Assembly: GCA_023382535.1 (NCBI GenBank) | Contig: JAHDWA010000068.1 | Coordinates: 1-48,463, forward strand | DNA from: Anaerolineae bacterium | GTDB lineage: Bacteria; Chloroflexota; Anaerolineae; 4572-78; J111 | Length of the DNA stretch: 48,463 nt | Reading direction: 5' to 3' | Program-made: the position numbers and the translations under genes | Shown here: in pieces, positions 1 to 8,845 of the stretch | How the letters are laid out: each line of letters begins with the position of its first letter | How positions within the stretch are numbered: position 1 is the first letter of the stretch | The notes under the pieces: model-generated | What the model was told of the DNA's origin: nothing | The model's input: only the letters and a program-made list of their open reading frames with translations | Database searches by the model: none

Positions 1-322
1 GACCCTTAAATTCCAGTCCTTTAAGAATGTAACTTTTCATCCTTAATGAGTATAATCATCCGCGACGTCCTTATAGAGACGGTCGAGCGTACTTTCGGTT
101 TCGCTGAGAAAGTCTAACCCGATCCGGCTCCCTCGAAAATTGCCGGCTTTATCGCAACGGCCGGCCGTACAGCACGGCTTCAACCGTCCGAGTGGAGGGC
201 TGAAGGTATTGAGTCAATTTCACCGGTCAGCGTGCAAGGAGAATAAGGGATGAAATGTGCTTTGTCTGCGATTGAGTTACCGAACGTTCTTTTATCTTGA
301 AAGTGAGAAAGGAGAAACAGTA
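1..322 (+). promoter_or_regulatory. Structured upstream/leader region
   Basis: No convincing protein gene lies here. A perfect TATAAT is present at 51-56, with only a poor -35 match 17 nt upstream. Downstream are an inverted repeat ACTTTC/GAAAGT (91-96 and 108-113, 11-nt loop) and a 12-bp perfect palindrome (157-168, ACGGCCGGCCGT). A 16-codon ORF (250-300) has its own AAGGAG at 237-242, and could be a leader peptide or chance. The arrangement suggests a transcribed, folded 5' leader for the gene at 323. I could not match it to a riboswitch class that I know. Confidence 0.3.
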
Positions 323-472
323 ATGGCAGATCGGGATCGTAACAGACAATATAACCGTGGCAGATACTACGGCGACTCCTCTACATCAGATTACGAGCGG
401 GATGATGATTACAACTTTAAACGTGGCCCTGCTCAAACCCTTTTTGCTAAAGGAGGTGAAGCGATTAATTAA
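323..472 (+). CDS. 49-aa BON-protein-like N-terminal fragment
   Basis: The start is ATG 323, chosen because AAAGGAG lies about 6-12 nt upstream; a longer in-frame ORF from 257 has no ribosome site. The 49-aa product is hydrophilic and rich in Arg, Asp, Tyr and Asn (MADRDRNRQYNRGRYYG at its start). It resembles the low-complexity N-terminal tail that precedes the BON domain in the protein at 4006-4497 and in similar envelope-stress proteins. No BON domain follows before the TAA stop, so this is either a tiny stand-alone protein or a truncated copy. It lies upstream of the PRC-barrel lipoprotein gene in the same direction. Function unknown. Confidence 0.5.
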   Translation: MADRDRNRQYNRGRYYGDSSTSDYERDDDYNFKRGPAQTLFAKGGEAIN

Positions 473-507
473 CACTCAGACCGATTAAATCCATTTTTCA
501 AAAATTA

Positions 508-543
508 CTGCTGTTTTGCTACGTTTAATAGGCAAAAGAGCAG
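508..543 (+). promoter_or_regulatory. Stem-loop just upstream of RBS of PRC lipoprotein
   Basis: A 12-nt arm at 508-519 pairs with 532-543 with one mismatch around a 12-nt loop. It ends 3 nt before the AGAGGAG ribosome site of the gene at 558. This position suits translational control or mRNA 5'-end stabilisation; there is no T-tract, so a terminator is less likely. Confidence 0.4.
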
Positions 544-557
544 AAGAGGAGTAAACA

Positions 558-3500
558 ATGCTAATTCATAAGACAAAGAAAGGGCAACCATTACCGACAA
601 AATTACTTGCAGTTCTAGGTTTACTGCTGGTAGCGGTCCTCTTAATCAGCGCTTGTGGTGCTGCCTCGGAACAGGCAACGGCGACACCTGTCGTCCCTAC
701 GGCTACCCCGGTAGCGGTTGTGCCGACAACTGAGGTAACGGAAGAAGCAGTGGTTATGCCCACCACTGAAGTAACGGAAGAAGAAGCAGCGGCAGCCGCG
801 ACGCCGGGCGAAGCCATGGCGGCCACGGCAACCGACCAGGCCGCGCTGCGAGTTTCAGAAGTGAGGGGGTACCAGGTCCAGAACTTTCAAGGGGAGGACC
901 TGGGCGAGGTTGAGGATATAGTTATCGGCCTCAACACGCATCCCGATTACGCCGTTTTATCCTTCGGCGGCTTCCTGGACATCGGCGATAGGTTGTTTGC
1001 CATTCCCTTGAATGCCATGCAGGTCAACACCGAAGACGATACCTTCTTTTTCGATATATCAGAAGAGAGGCTTGAAAATGCCCCGGGGTTCACGGACGAT
1101 GCCTGGCCCAATATCAGCGATCCAGCCTGGGATGATGATATCCTGGAGTTCTGGGGAACCACCCAAGAGGCAACCTTACCAACCGAGGCGGGGAGTGCGG
1201 CTGGTATGCCAGCGAACGGCCCAGCGGCCATCCGGGCCTCGGAGATCATGGGCGATAATATCAGGAATCAGGCCGGCGAAGAGGTGGGTGAGGTCGAAGA
1301 CCTGATCGTCAACCTCGAACCCGAGGCCGATGTTGATCGGGGCGCCGATTACGCCATTTTGTCCTTTGGCGGCTTCGCCGATATCGGCGACCGGTTATTC
1401 ATTGTCCCGCTGCGGCATCTGGACCTCAGCGCCCCGCAGGAAGATACTATTACCTTCAATGTAGACGAAGCGACGCTCCAAAATGCTCCCAGCTTCACCG
1501 ACGACGTCTGGCCCGATTTAACGGACCCCACCTGGGACGATGATGCCTTTACCTTCTGGGATACCAATGCCGTCACTGCTGCCTCGGGCGCAGCCCCGGC
1601 GGATACGACTGACGAAACAACCGCTACCACGCCAGATGCAGCCGTGGTGACGATTGCCGTGGTGGCCGACCCTGAACCGGCCATCCGCGCCAGCGAATTG
1701 GTTGATTACCAGGTCGTCAACCCGCAAGGGGAAGATTTGGGCGAGATCGAGGATTTCATCATCGGTCTTAACAGCGGGCGAGTGCGCTACGCCGTTTTAT
1801 CCTTTGGCGGTTTTCTGGACATTGGCGATGAGCTGTTCCCCGTCCCCTTAAATGCGATGACCTTTAACCAGGCCGAGAATGCCTTTGTTTTAGATGTACA
1901 GCCAGAGACGCTTGAAAATGCCTCCGGCTTCGGCAGCGATGTCTGGCCTGAGCTGGGCGACCCGGCCTGGGATGCCAACTATGGCACCTTCTGGGAGAAT
2001 GAATTGGGCCTGGCTGAAGGTTCCTTTATTGGCGCCGGGGCCAGGGATGAGTCTTTTGCTAACGAGCCTGGCATGCGCGCCACCGAGCTGTTTAACTACC
2101 CGGTCAGGAACTCGCAAGGGGAAGACCTGGGCGAGATCGAGGATGTGTTGATCGGTCTTGACAGCGGGCGGGCCGGCTTTGCTGTGCTGTCCTTTGGCGG
2201 CTTCCTGGATATTGGCGATAAACTGTTTGCCATTCCTATGAATGCCCTCTCGTTTGATCGCCAAAACGAGGTCGCCTTGTTGAATGTTGATCAGGAGACC
2301 CTGGAAAATGCCCCCAGCTTTGATCAAAATACCTGGCCCGACCTGAACGACCCGGCCTGGGGTACTACGTCCCGCGACTTCTGGGGAAATAACGCTGCCG
2401 CGCCGGGTGCGGCAGCCGGAACCGATACAAGCGAAGCCGCTCCAGGCGGGGCCGGCACAACCGAGACGGGCGCAGCCGGAACAACGCCGACCATAACCGA
2501 TACGACAGTTATGACCAGCGCTAACGTGGCCGAACCCGCTATGCGGATATCAGACCTCCTGGGCTATGATATTCGGAATGAGCAGGGGGACGAGCTAGGC
2601 CAAATTGAGGACCTTATCCTGGGCGCTGACAGCCAGCGGGTCCGCTATGCCATCGCCTCGTTTGGCGGCTTGGGGAACATCGGCAGTGATCTGTTTGCCC
2701 TGCCGCTCAACGCCCTGACTCTTGATGTCCAGAATGAAACCCTCGTCGCCAACGTGGATGAAACCCGGCTCCAAAACGTCCCCAGCTTCAGAACCGACGC
2801 CTGGCCCGACCTGGCCGACCCTGGCTGGGACAATGAGTTCCTCGGCTTCTGGAACAGCCCCGACCTGCAGGACGAAGCCGGCCTGAGAGCGACGGAGTTC
2901 ATGGATTACACCTTGATTAATAGTCAGGGCGAGAATCTGGGCGAAGTTGAGGATCTGATGGTGGGTCTTCAGAGCGGCCGGCTTACCTACGCCATCCTTT
3001 CCTTAGGCGGCTTTCTCGACCTGGGGGAAAATGTGGTCGCCATCCCCTTAAATGTGCTCAACTTCAACAATATTGATCGAATTGACCAAACCCTCACCTT
3101 TGACATAGATGAAGAAATGATCCAGAACGCCCCCAGCTTTAATCCGAACGCCTGGCCCGATGCCTCTGACCCGCGTTGGGATGACGATATCACGAATTAC
3201 TGGGAAGCCAATGCTGTCGCCACCGGACCAAAGGCTCTCCGGGCCTCAGACCTGATTGGCTATAACGTGATCAATGCTCAGGGTGAAGATCTGGGAGATG
3301 TTGAAGACTTGATGATCGGCCTGAACAGCGGCCGGGTCAAGTATGCGGTGCTCTCCTTTGGCGGTTTTCTGGGCCTGGGCGACAAGTTGTTCGCCGTTCC
3401 ACTGAGTTCGATGCAGTTCAGCTTTGACGAAGAAGCCCTGATCTTCGACGTGCCCCAGGAGATGCTCGAAAACGCGCCCGGTTTCGATAACAACGCCTGG

Positions 3501-3920
3501 CCCGATATGGCCAATCCGCAGTGGGACCTGGACATTGGTAACTACTGGCAAAGTCCCGATATGGCCAGCGAAGCCGGCATCAGAGCTTCCGAGCTGCTGG
3601 ATTACAACATCCAGAACTTCCAACAAGAGGATTTAGGCGAGATCGAGGATCTGCTGGTCAGCCTGAACAACGGGCAGATCAGTTATGCAATCCTTTCTTT
3701 TGGCGGCTTCCTGGAGCTTGGCGACACGCTCTTCGCCGTCCCCTGGCAAGCCATGGATTTCAGCAACGTGGACCGGGATAACGGAGTGCTGACCTTTGAG
3801 GTGGACGAACAAATGCTTCAAGGCGCTCCCGGTTTTACCGCAGAAACCTGGCCCGACACCGCTACGCCGGGTTGGGACGATGATTTCTTTAACTTCTGGA
3901 ACCGGCCGCGAGCCGAATAA
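558..3920 (+). CDS. Lipoprotein with eight PRC-barrel repeats
   Basis: This 1120-aa exported lipoprotein has a signal peptide ending in the lipobox LISAC (Cys33), then a Thr/Pro/Glu-rich linker to about residue 95. Eight PRC-barrel-like repeats follow, starting near residues 97, 225, 376, 506, 662, 776, 894 and 1008. Each opens with a (I/L/M)RxSE-like segment, continues through GE(D/E)LGE(I/V)ED and a hydrophobic LSFGGF strand, and closes with a conserved APxF...WPD...W...FW segment. Repeats 2, 3 and 5 are preceded by extra Ala/Thr-rich spacers. PRC barrels normally occur as one or two copies, for example in RimM and photosynthetic reaction centre H subunit. AGAGGAG lies upstream of ATG 558. 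The protein is probably anchored on the outer face of the membrane; its ligand is unknown. Nearby BON genes suggest an envelope role. Confidence 0.9.
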   Translation: MLIHKTKKGQPLPTKLLAVLGLLLVAVLLISACGAASEQATATPVVPTATPVAVVPTTEVTEEAVVMPTTEVTEEEAAAAATPGEAMAATATDQAALRVSEVRGYQVQNFQGEDLGEVEDIVIGLNTHPDYAVLSFGGFLDIGDRLFAIPLNAMQVNTEDDTFFFDISEERLENAPGFTDDAWPNISDPAWDDDILEFWGTTQEATLPTEAGSAAGMPANGPAAIRASEIMGDNIRNQAGEEVGEVEDLIVNLEPEADVDRGADYAILSFGGFADIGDRLFIVPLRHLDLSAPQEDTITFNVDEATLQNAPSFTDDVWPDLTDPTWDDDAFTFWDTNAVTAASGAAPADTTDETTATTPDAAVVTIAVVADPEPAIRASELVDYQVVNPQGEDLGEIEDFIIGLNSGRVRYAVLSFGGFLDIGDELFPVPLNAMTFNQAENAFVLDVQPETLENASGFGSDVWPELGDPAWDANYGTFWENELGLAEGSFIGAGARDESFANEPGMRATELFNYPVRNSQGEDLGEIEDVLIGLDSGRAGFAVLSFGGFLDIGDKLFAIPMNALSFDRQNEVALLNVDQETLENAPSFDQNTWPDLNDPAWGTTSRDFWGNNAAAPGAAAGTDTSEAAPGGAGTTETGAAGTTPTITDTTVMTSANVAEPAMRISDLLGYDIRNEQGDELGQIEDLILGADSQRVRYAIASFGGLGNIGSDLFALPLNALTLDVQNETLVANVDETRLQNVPSFRTDAWPDLADPGWDNEFLGFWNSPDLQDEAGLRATEFMDYTLINSQGENLGEVEDLMVGLQSGRLTYAILSLGGFLDLGENVVAIPLNVLNFNNIDRIDQTLTFDIDEEMIQNAPSFNPNAWPDASDPRWDDDITNYWEANAVATGPKALRASDLIGYNVINAQGEDLGDVEDLMIGLNSGRVKYAVLSFGGFLGLGDKLFAVPLSSMQFSFDEEALIFDVPQEMLENAPGFDNNAWPDMANPQWDLDIGNYWQSPDMASEAGIRASELLDYNIQNFQQEDLGEIEDLLVSLNNGQISYAILSFGGFLELGDTLFAVPWQAMDFSNVDRDNGVLTFEVDEQMLQGAPGFTAETWPDTATPGWDDDFFNFWNRPRAE

Positions 3921-3938
3921 CCGGATACACTCAAAGAA

Positions 3939-3966
3939 GAGAGAGGGACAGTATTGTCCCTCTCTC
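3939..3966 (+). terminator. Perfect 12-bp hairpin between PRC and BON genes
   Basis: Arms 3939-3950 and 3955-3966 are perfectly complementary (GAGAGAGGGACA with its complement) around the 4-nt loop GTAT. No T-run follows, so it may act as an intrinsic terminator of reduced strength or as a processing/stability element separating the lipoprotein gene from the BON gene. Confidence 0.55.
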
Positions 3967-4005
3967 CATATTGTTAAGTCAAATATCTTTCACCAGGAGG
4001 TCAAG

Positions 4006-4497
4006 ATGGCGGTTTGGCATGATGAACGAGGCCGCAGGAAATGGCGCTACAACGAGTTAGAAGCGGGGTACGGCCAGGACCGTGAGCGCGGCTTTGGGAA
4101 CGATTTTGGCCGCAGCCACTTTGACCGGCCCTCCTATCAGGGCCGTCCATACGGCAAAGTGTCATGGCAGGGCGAGACCTATCCGCGCGGAAGTTACTAC
4201 GGGCCGGGGCAGGCCTGGCAAGCGCCGGGGCCTTATACCGGCCGCGGCCCGCGCGGCTACCAACGCTTCGATAACGACATCTGTGAAGAAGTCTGCCAGC
4301 ACCTGACCCAACATGGCTGGCTTGATGCCAGTGACATCGAAGTGAGCGTCAACAACGGTGAAGTGACGCTGAGTGGAACGGTGGCTAGCCGCAGGGATAA
4401 GCGTTTGGCGGAGGATATGGCCGACTCGGTTAGAGGCGTGACTGATGTCCACAACCGCTTACGAATACGTGAAACAGAGAGCAGTTCCGGCAGGTAA
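4006..4497 (+). CDS. BON-domain protein
   Basis: The start ATG 4006 is set by AGGAGG at 3995-4000; an upstream in-frame extension would run back through the hairpin and into the previous gene. The 163-aa product has a low-complexity N-terminus rich in Gly, Arg, Tyr and Trp (residues 1-88), then one BON domain (about 89-156) with the typical V-x-x-G-x-V-x-L-x-G-x-V and late V-x-x-V-x-N-x-L-x-I patterns. BON domains bind membranes or polymers and are common in osmotic and envelope-stress proteins. No signal peptide is visible. The N-terminal composition resembles the 49-aa protein at 323-472. Confidence 0.85.
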   Translation: MAVWHDERGRRKWRYNELEAGYGQDRERGFGNDFGRSHFDRPSYQGRPYGKVSWQGETYPRGSYYGPGQAWQAPGPYTGRGPRGYQRFDNDICEEVCQHLTQHGWLDASDIEVSVNNGEVTLSGTVASRRDKRLAEDMADSVRGVTDVHNRLRIRETESSSGR

Positions 4498-4575
4498 CAT
4501 TTATAGCAGCCCCATAGGCCTTTCAGAGATCCGGGTTGGATGATAACTTGAAGGTTTAGTAATAAGGAAAGAGTA

Positions 4576-6183
4576 ATGATACAGGATAAAATCAGTCGCA
4601 GAAAATTTTTGCAGAGCATGGCCGCGCTGGGCGGTTCTACGGCGGCCTGGGCGGTCCTGGACTCCTGGGGTTTGGCCAGGCCGGCCCGGCAAGAGCGGCC
4701 GCCCCTGGATGGTCAGGTGAATGGCGTTCGTCTCCTGGTCCTGGGGGCCGGGGTGGGCGGCATGGCCGTCGCCTATGAACTGGGCAAACTGGGCTACGAC
4801 ATCCAAATCCTGGAGGCGCGCAACCGTCCGGGCGGGCATAATTGGACCGTGCGGCGGGGCGCCGAGCTAACCGAGTTTGGCGGCGAGCAACAGGTGTGTG
4901 AGTTTGACGAGGGTCTTTATTTCAATCCCGGCCCCTGGCGTATTCCGCATCACCACGACGCCGTACTGCACTACTGCAAAGAGCTGAACGTGCCGATGGA
5001 AGTGTTTATGAACTACCAGGAGGCGAACTATGTCTTCGTTGAGGGTGATTTTGGCCCGCTGTCAGGCCAACCTGTTCGCTATCGGGAGCTTGACGTCAAT
5101 ATGCGGGGCTACACCGCCGAACTGCTGGCCAAGTTTGCCCAGGAGCAGCAGCTCGACGAAAACCTGACCGGCGAAAACATCGAGCAGTTGCTGGCTTATC
5201 TAAAAAATGAAGGCCTGCTCAACGACGACTACCGCTTTACCAGCTCCTATCGAGCCGGGTATGTGACACCGCCGGGGGCGGGCATGCAGCCTGGCGAGCC
5301 GAAGGAAGCCATTGCCTTTACCGATCTTCTACCCTACGCTGCTGAAATTCATCAAGCGCAGGGATATTATCTCGCTTCGGCTGCCTCGTACAGCCAGCAG
5401 ATGACCATGCTCCAGCCGGTCGGGGGCATGGATCAGATTGCTTATGCCTTTGCCAATGCTATCGGCGAGGATAAGTTTATCTACCAGGCCGAGGTCCAGG
5501 AGATTCGCCAGGATGAAAATGGGGTGCGGGTGGTTTATCAGGATTTGCCGTCAGGCGAAACCCGCGAAGTTACGGGTGACTACTGCATGTGCAATATTCC
5601 GCTATCCATCCTGCCCAAAATTCAGGCTGACTTCTCACCGGAGATGGCCGAGGCGATTCGGGGGGTTCCTTACGAGCCGGCCGGTAAGATCGGCCTCCAA
5701 TTTAACCGGCGTTTCTGGGAAGAAGACGACCGGATTTTTGGCGGTGTGACCCGCACTAACGTACCCACCATTGGCGGTATCGCTTATCCTTCCTACGGTT
5801 ACCTGAGCCAAAAGGGCATTCTTCAAGGCTATTACAACTTCGGAGCGGAGGCCGTCCAGGTGAGCAACATGTCAATGCAGGAGCGTATTGAGCACGCCCT
5901 GACGTACGGCAGCAAGATTCACCCTCCATACCGGGATCACTTTGAAACCGGTTTTTCGGTCGCCTGGCATCGCGTTCCTTATAGCCTGGGTGGCTGGATC
6001 GCCTATACCGCTCGTACCCGCGAGCAGTATTATCCCCGGCTGCTTGAACCTGATGGCCGGGTTTACCTGGTGGGCGAGCATCTCAGCTACCTGGGCGGTT
6101 GGCAGGAAGGCGCTGTTCGGGCGGCCTGGCTCCAGATGGAAAAACTCCACCAACAGGCGATGCAGCAAGCACAAGGAGGCTAG
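4576..6183 (+). CDS. Tat-exported flavin amine oxidase family protein
   Basis: This 535-aa protein begins with a twin-arginine signal (SRRKFLQ, Arg8-Arg9), followed by an FAD-binding Rossmann motif (GAGVGG, 57-62), the adenosine-binding Glu80, and RPGG at 84-87. The C-terminal FAD segment VGEHLSYLGGWQEGA completes the flavin monoamine oxidase / L-amino-acid oxidase fold. Substrate is unknown; oxidative deamination of an amine or amino acid is the family reaction. The next gene, 5 nt downstream, encodes a lipoprotein cytochrome c, which suggests a dehydrogenase passing electrons to cytochrome rather than an oxygen-using oxidase (inference). Confidence 0.88.
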   Translation: MIQDKISRRKFLQSMAALGGSTAAWAVLDSWGLARPARQERPPLDGQVNGVRLLVLGAGVGGMAVAYELGKLGYDIQILEARNRPGGHNWTVRRGAELTEFGGEQQVCEFDEGLYFNPGPWRIPHHHDAVLHYCKELNVPMEVFMNYQEANYVFVEGDFGPLSGQPVRYRELDVNMRGYTAELLAKFAQEQQLDENLTGENIEQLLAYLKNEGLLNDDYRFTSSYRAGYVTPPGAGMQPGEPKEAIAFTDLLPYAAEIHQAQGYYLASAASYSQQMTMLQPVGGMDQIAYAFANAIGEDKFIYQAEVQEIRQDENGVRVVYQDLPSGETREVTGDYCMCNIPLSILPKIQADFSPEMAEAIRGVPYEPAGKIGLQFNRRFWEEDDRIFGGVTRTNVPTIGGIAYPSYGYLSQKGILQGYYNFGAEAVQVSNMSMQERIEHALTYGSKIHPPYRDHFETGFSVAWHRVPYSLGGWIAYTARTREQYYPRLLEPDGRVYLVGEHLSYLGGWQEGAVRAAWLQMEKLHQQAMQQAQGG

Positions 6184-6188
6184 AAATC

Positions 6189-7271
6189 GTGAGACTTAAC
6201 CGAATTCGAGAAACTGTAATTTTAGGGGCAGGGCTGGCCCTGATCCTGGCTGCCTGTAACGAGGCCGGCGGGGGTACGCCCACCCCGGTGGTGATCTCCG
6301 GCTCACCCCCGGCCATTGAAACAACTATTGAACCAACCGAAATCCTGGTTGTCGTCGTGACGCCGACGCCGGGAGCCGAGGCGACCGAATCGGCGGAGGC
6401 CGAGACGACACAGGAAGCGGATAGTACCCCAACCGAGGAGGCCGCCACGGAAAGCGGTCAAGCTCAGGCTGAAGCGGAGGCCGCCGCGGAAACCGGTCAA
6501 ACCCAGGCTGAAACAACCGCCGAAGCGACCGAAGAAGCCGGCACAGCCGAGGCCACCCAGGAGACAGACCAGCCCTCCGAAACCGAAACGCCCCGGGCCG
6601 AGGGTACAGCCGAAGCGACCGGAGAGGCGACTGAGGAAACCGGTATGACGAAGGCTGACGCACCCGAAGCCGAAGCGACCGAGGAAGCCGGCACGGCAGA
6701 GGCCACCGAGCAGACAGACCAGCCCTCCGAAACGGAAACACCCCTGGCTGAGGGAACTGCCGAAGCGACCGAGGCGGCTGGCACGTTAGAAGCCGAAGCA
6801 ACTCAGGAAACCGGCACCGCCGAGGCAGAGGCCACCGAGGAGACGGACAAGCCCTCCGAAACCGAAACGCCCCAGGCTGAGGGAACCGCCGCAGCGGCAG
6901 GAACGGCAGAAGCGGAGGCGCCCCCCAGTCAACTGAGCGATGAGCAACTGGCTGAGATGGGGGAAGGACTTTTCGCGCTGAACTGCGCTGCCTGCCATCA
7001 AGCAAATGGCCAGGGAATTGAAGGCGTCTACCCTCCGCTCGCCGGCAATGAGTTTGTTTTGACCGATGATCCCAGCCCGGCCATCCAGGTTGTCTTAACC
7101 GGGCGAGCGGGTATGCCCCATTTTCAAGATTATCTCTCGACGGAAGAGATCGCCGCGATTCTTTCCTACGTTCGCAATGCCTGGGGAAATAACGCTTCAC
7201 CTGTAAATGTCGAGCAGATACAGCAAGTTCAGGAAGACCTCTATTCTGAGGTAGAAGCGGTTGAACGTTAA
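6189..7271 (+). CDS. Lipoprotein cytochrome c with very long linker
   Basis: The start is GTG 6189, placed by AAGGAGG at 6173-6179; an ATG further upstream overlaps the amine oxidase gene. The 360-aa product has a lipobox LAAC (Cys23), then a roughly 220-residue disordered Glu/Ala/Thr/Pro linker with repeated segments, then a mono-haem class I cytochrome c domain. The haem motif is C266-A-A-C269-H270, and Met309 in GMPHF is the likely sixth ligand. The linker would let the haem reach far from the membrane. It follows the amine oxidase and precedes the PQQ-type dehydrogenase, so it probably accepts their electrons. Confidence 0.9.
   Translation: MRLNRIRETVILGAGLALILAACNEAGGGTPTPVVISGSPPAIETTIEPTEILVVVVTPTPGAEATESAEAETTQEADSTPTEEAATESGQAQAEAEAAAETGQTQAETTAEATEEAGTAEATQETDQPSETETPRAEGTAEATGEATEETGMTKADAPEAEATEEAGTAEATEQTDQPSETETPLAEGTAEATEAAGTLEAEATQETGTAEAEATEETDKPSETETPQAEGTAAAAGTAEAEAPPSQLSDEQLAEMGEGLFALNCAACHQANGQGIEGVYPPLAGNEFVLTDDPSPAIQVVLTGRAGMPHFQDYLSTEEIAAILSYVRNAWGNNASPVNVEQIQQVQEDLYSEVEAVER
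6500..6910 (+). repeat. Coding tandem repeats in cytochrome linker
   Basis: Degenerate tandem repeats encode three copies of a block containing T-D-(Q/K)-P-S-E-T-E-T-P-x-A-E-G-T-A, beginning near 6560, 6714 and 6844, with EAT(E/Q)E(A/T)G units between them. Neighbouring copies are nearly identical in DNA, which suggests recent repeat expansion and likely length variation between strains. Confidence 0.75.
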
Positions 7272-7319
7272 GTAAACCATAGGGCTTTGTCCCAATGTAT
7301 CGTTGAAAGGAGATAGTTC

Positions 7320-8759
7320 ATGCGTAGTAGATTTGGTGTTGGAACCTTCATGATTTTTCTGGCCATAGCCTCATTTGTTGCCGGTCTAATCACGGCCAGC
7401 AACTTAGAACCTGGCGTGGCAGCGGCCCAGGAGGGTACGGTCACGCCCGGCGCAGCTCAAGGCGCCGCAGCTCCGGCCGGACAGTCGGCGCAAGGACCTG
7501 TCGCCGTGCCCGGCGATAGCTTTCCGAGGGACGTTTCGATCCAACTGGTCAAGGTGGCCGACGGTCTCGTTGACCCGGTCAACGTCGTCAGCGCTCGTGA
7601 TGGGAGCGGCCGCCTGTTTGTGGTCGAACGCAACGGCGTTATTCGCATCGTCCAGCAAGACGGCCAGCTTGTCGAGGAACCCTTCCTGGACATCAGCGAG
7701 CAAGTTCTGTCCGCCTTCCTGGAACAGGGCTTGTATGATGTCGAGTTCCACCCAGAGTTCGCTCAAAACGGCCGCTTCTTTGTTCATTTTGCCGAACTCT
7801 TGCGCAACGGCGACTCCATGATCGTGGAGTATACGGTTTCGCCCGACAATCCAAACGTGGCCGATTCCGAGAGCGCCAGGGTGATCATGCAAATTGACCA
7901 GCCGTGGGCTAACCACAACGGCGGCGAGCTGGCCTTCGGCCCGGACGGCTATCTCTACATTGGCAGCGGCGACGGCGGCTGGGAAGGCGACCCGCTCGGA
8001 GCAGGTCAAGACCTGAGCACTCTGCTGGGCAAGATACTGCGGATTGATGTCAATACCAACGATGGCCGTTCTTATGCCATTCCGCAGGACAACCCCTTTG
8101 CCGCAGCCCGCGCGCCGCGATTGGTGCAGCTTTTTGGCATTACCGAGCAGGAGTTTTCACAGATCCACACCGAAGCCCGGCCTGAAATCTGGGCCTACGG
8201 CCTGCGCAATCCCTGGAAGTTCAGCTTCGACCGCCAGACCGGCGATCTTTATCACCCTGATGTCGGCCAGAACCACTGGGAAGAGATCAATTTCCAGCCG
8301 GCCGACAGCCCGGGGGGCGAAAACTACGGCTGGGACTTCCTGATGGGTTCGCACTGTTTTCCGATTGAGGCAGAAACGTGTGCCCAGGTCGGCGTCATGC
8401 CCGTGGCCGAGTACAGCCACGAGGAGCACAGCGGCTGCGCCATTATCGGGCTGGGCATCTATCGGGGTGAGGAATTTGCGGCGATGGATGGCATTTACTT
8501 CAGCGGCGATTACTGCTCCGGGAAAATCTGGGGGCTGACCCGCGATGAAGGCGGTAACTGGGCTTACGCCGAACTCCTCGACACCAACCTCCAGCTTACC
8601 GGTTCAGGTGAAGACGAAGCGGGCACTTTGTATGTAACTACCTGTAACTGCAATTACGGGGGGCCTGCCCCGGTAGACAACCCGCCCGGCTCGTTGTGGC
8701 GGCTCGTCGTCGCAGATCAAGTGCCGGAAGGGGCCGAAACCGCGGCGGTCGAGGGGTGA
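7320..8759 (+). CDS. PQQ-type sugar dehydrogenase (GSDH family)
   Basis: This 479-aa secreted or N-anchored protein has a hydrophobic segment at 9-30 and an Ala/Gly/Pro-rich spacer to about residue 65. A six-bladed beta-propeller of the glucose/sorbosone dehydrogenase family (soluble aldose dehydrogenase type) follows. Recognisable segments are LFVVERNGVIRI, the active-site NHNGGELAFGPDGYLYIG, GDGG, YGLRNPWKFSFD and DVGQNHWEEIN. The family oxidises aldoses or related alcohols using PQQ and calcium. AAAGGAG lies 8 nt upstream of ATG 7320. Cytochrome genes flank it on both sides, which suggests direct electron transfer to lipoprotein cytochromes. No PQQ biosynthesis gene is in the window, and the true substrate is unknown. 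Confidence 0.88.
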   Translation: MRSRFGVGTFMIFLAIASFVAGLITASNLEPGVAAAQEGTVTPGAAQGAAAPAGQSAQGPVAVPGDSFPRDVSIQLVKVADGLVDPVNVVSARDGSGRLFVVERNGVIRIVQQDGQLVEEPFLDISEQVLSAFLEQGLYDVEFHPEFAQNGRFFVHFAELLRNGDSMIVEYTVSPDNPNVADSESARVIMQIDQPWANHNGGELAFGPDGYLYIGSGDGGWEGDPLGAGQDLSTLLGKILRIDVNTNDGRSYAIPQDNPFAAARAPRLVQLFGITEQEFSQIHTEARPEIWAYGLRNPWKFSFDRQTGDLYHPDVGQNHWEEINFQPADSPGGENYGWDFLMGSHCFPIEAETCAQVGVMPVAEYSHEEHSGCAIIGLGIYRGEEFAAMDGIYFSGDYCSGKIWGLTRDEGGNWAYAELLDTNLQLTGSGEDEAGTLYVTTCNCNYGGPAPVDNPPGSLWRLVVADQVPEGAETAAVEG

Positions 8760-8845
8760 ATGGAGACAAGCCGCCCACTCTATGAACGGCCGGCTTCCAC
8801 ACGCGAAGAAAAGCAATCCGAATCAGCAAGGAGGTTACAAATTAA

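Noticed and set aside
1890..2327. Minus-strand ORF opposite the PRC lipoprotein
   Set aside because: It mirrors the periodic repeats of the real gene; similar shadows appear opposite each repeat.
6325..7200. Long minus-strand ORF opposite the first cytochrome
   Set aside because: It is an artefact of the repetitive Glu/Ala/Thr codons on the plus strand; its product is low-complexity Arg/Pro and has no ribosome site. The same applies to the minus ORF at 8854-9354.
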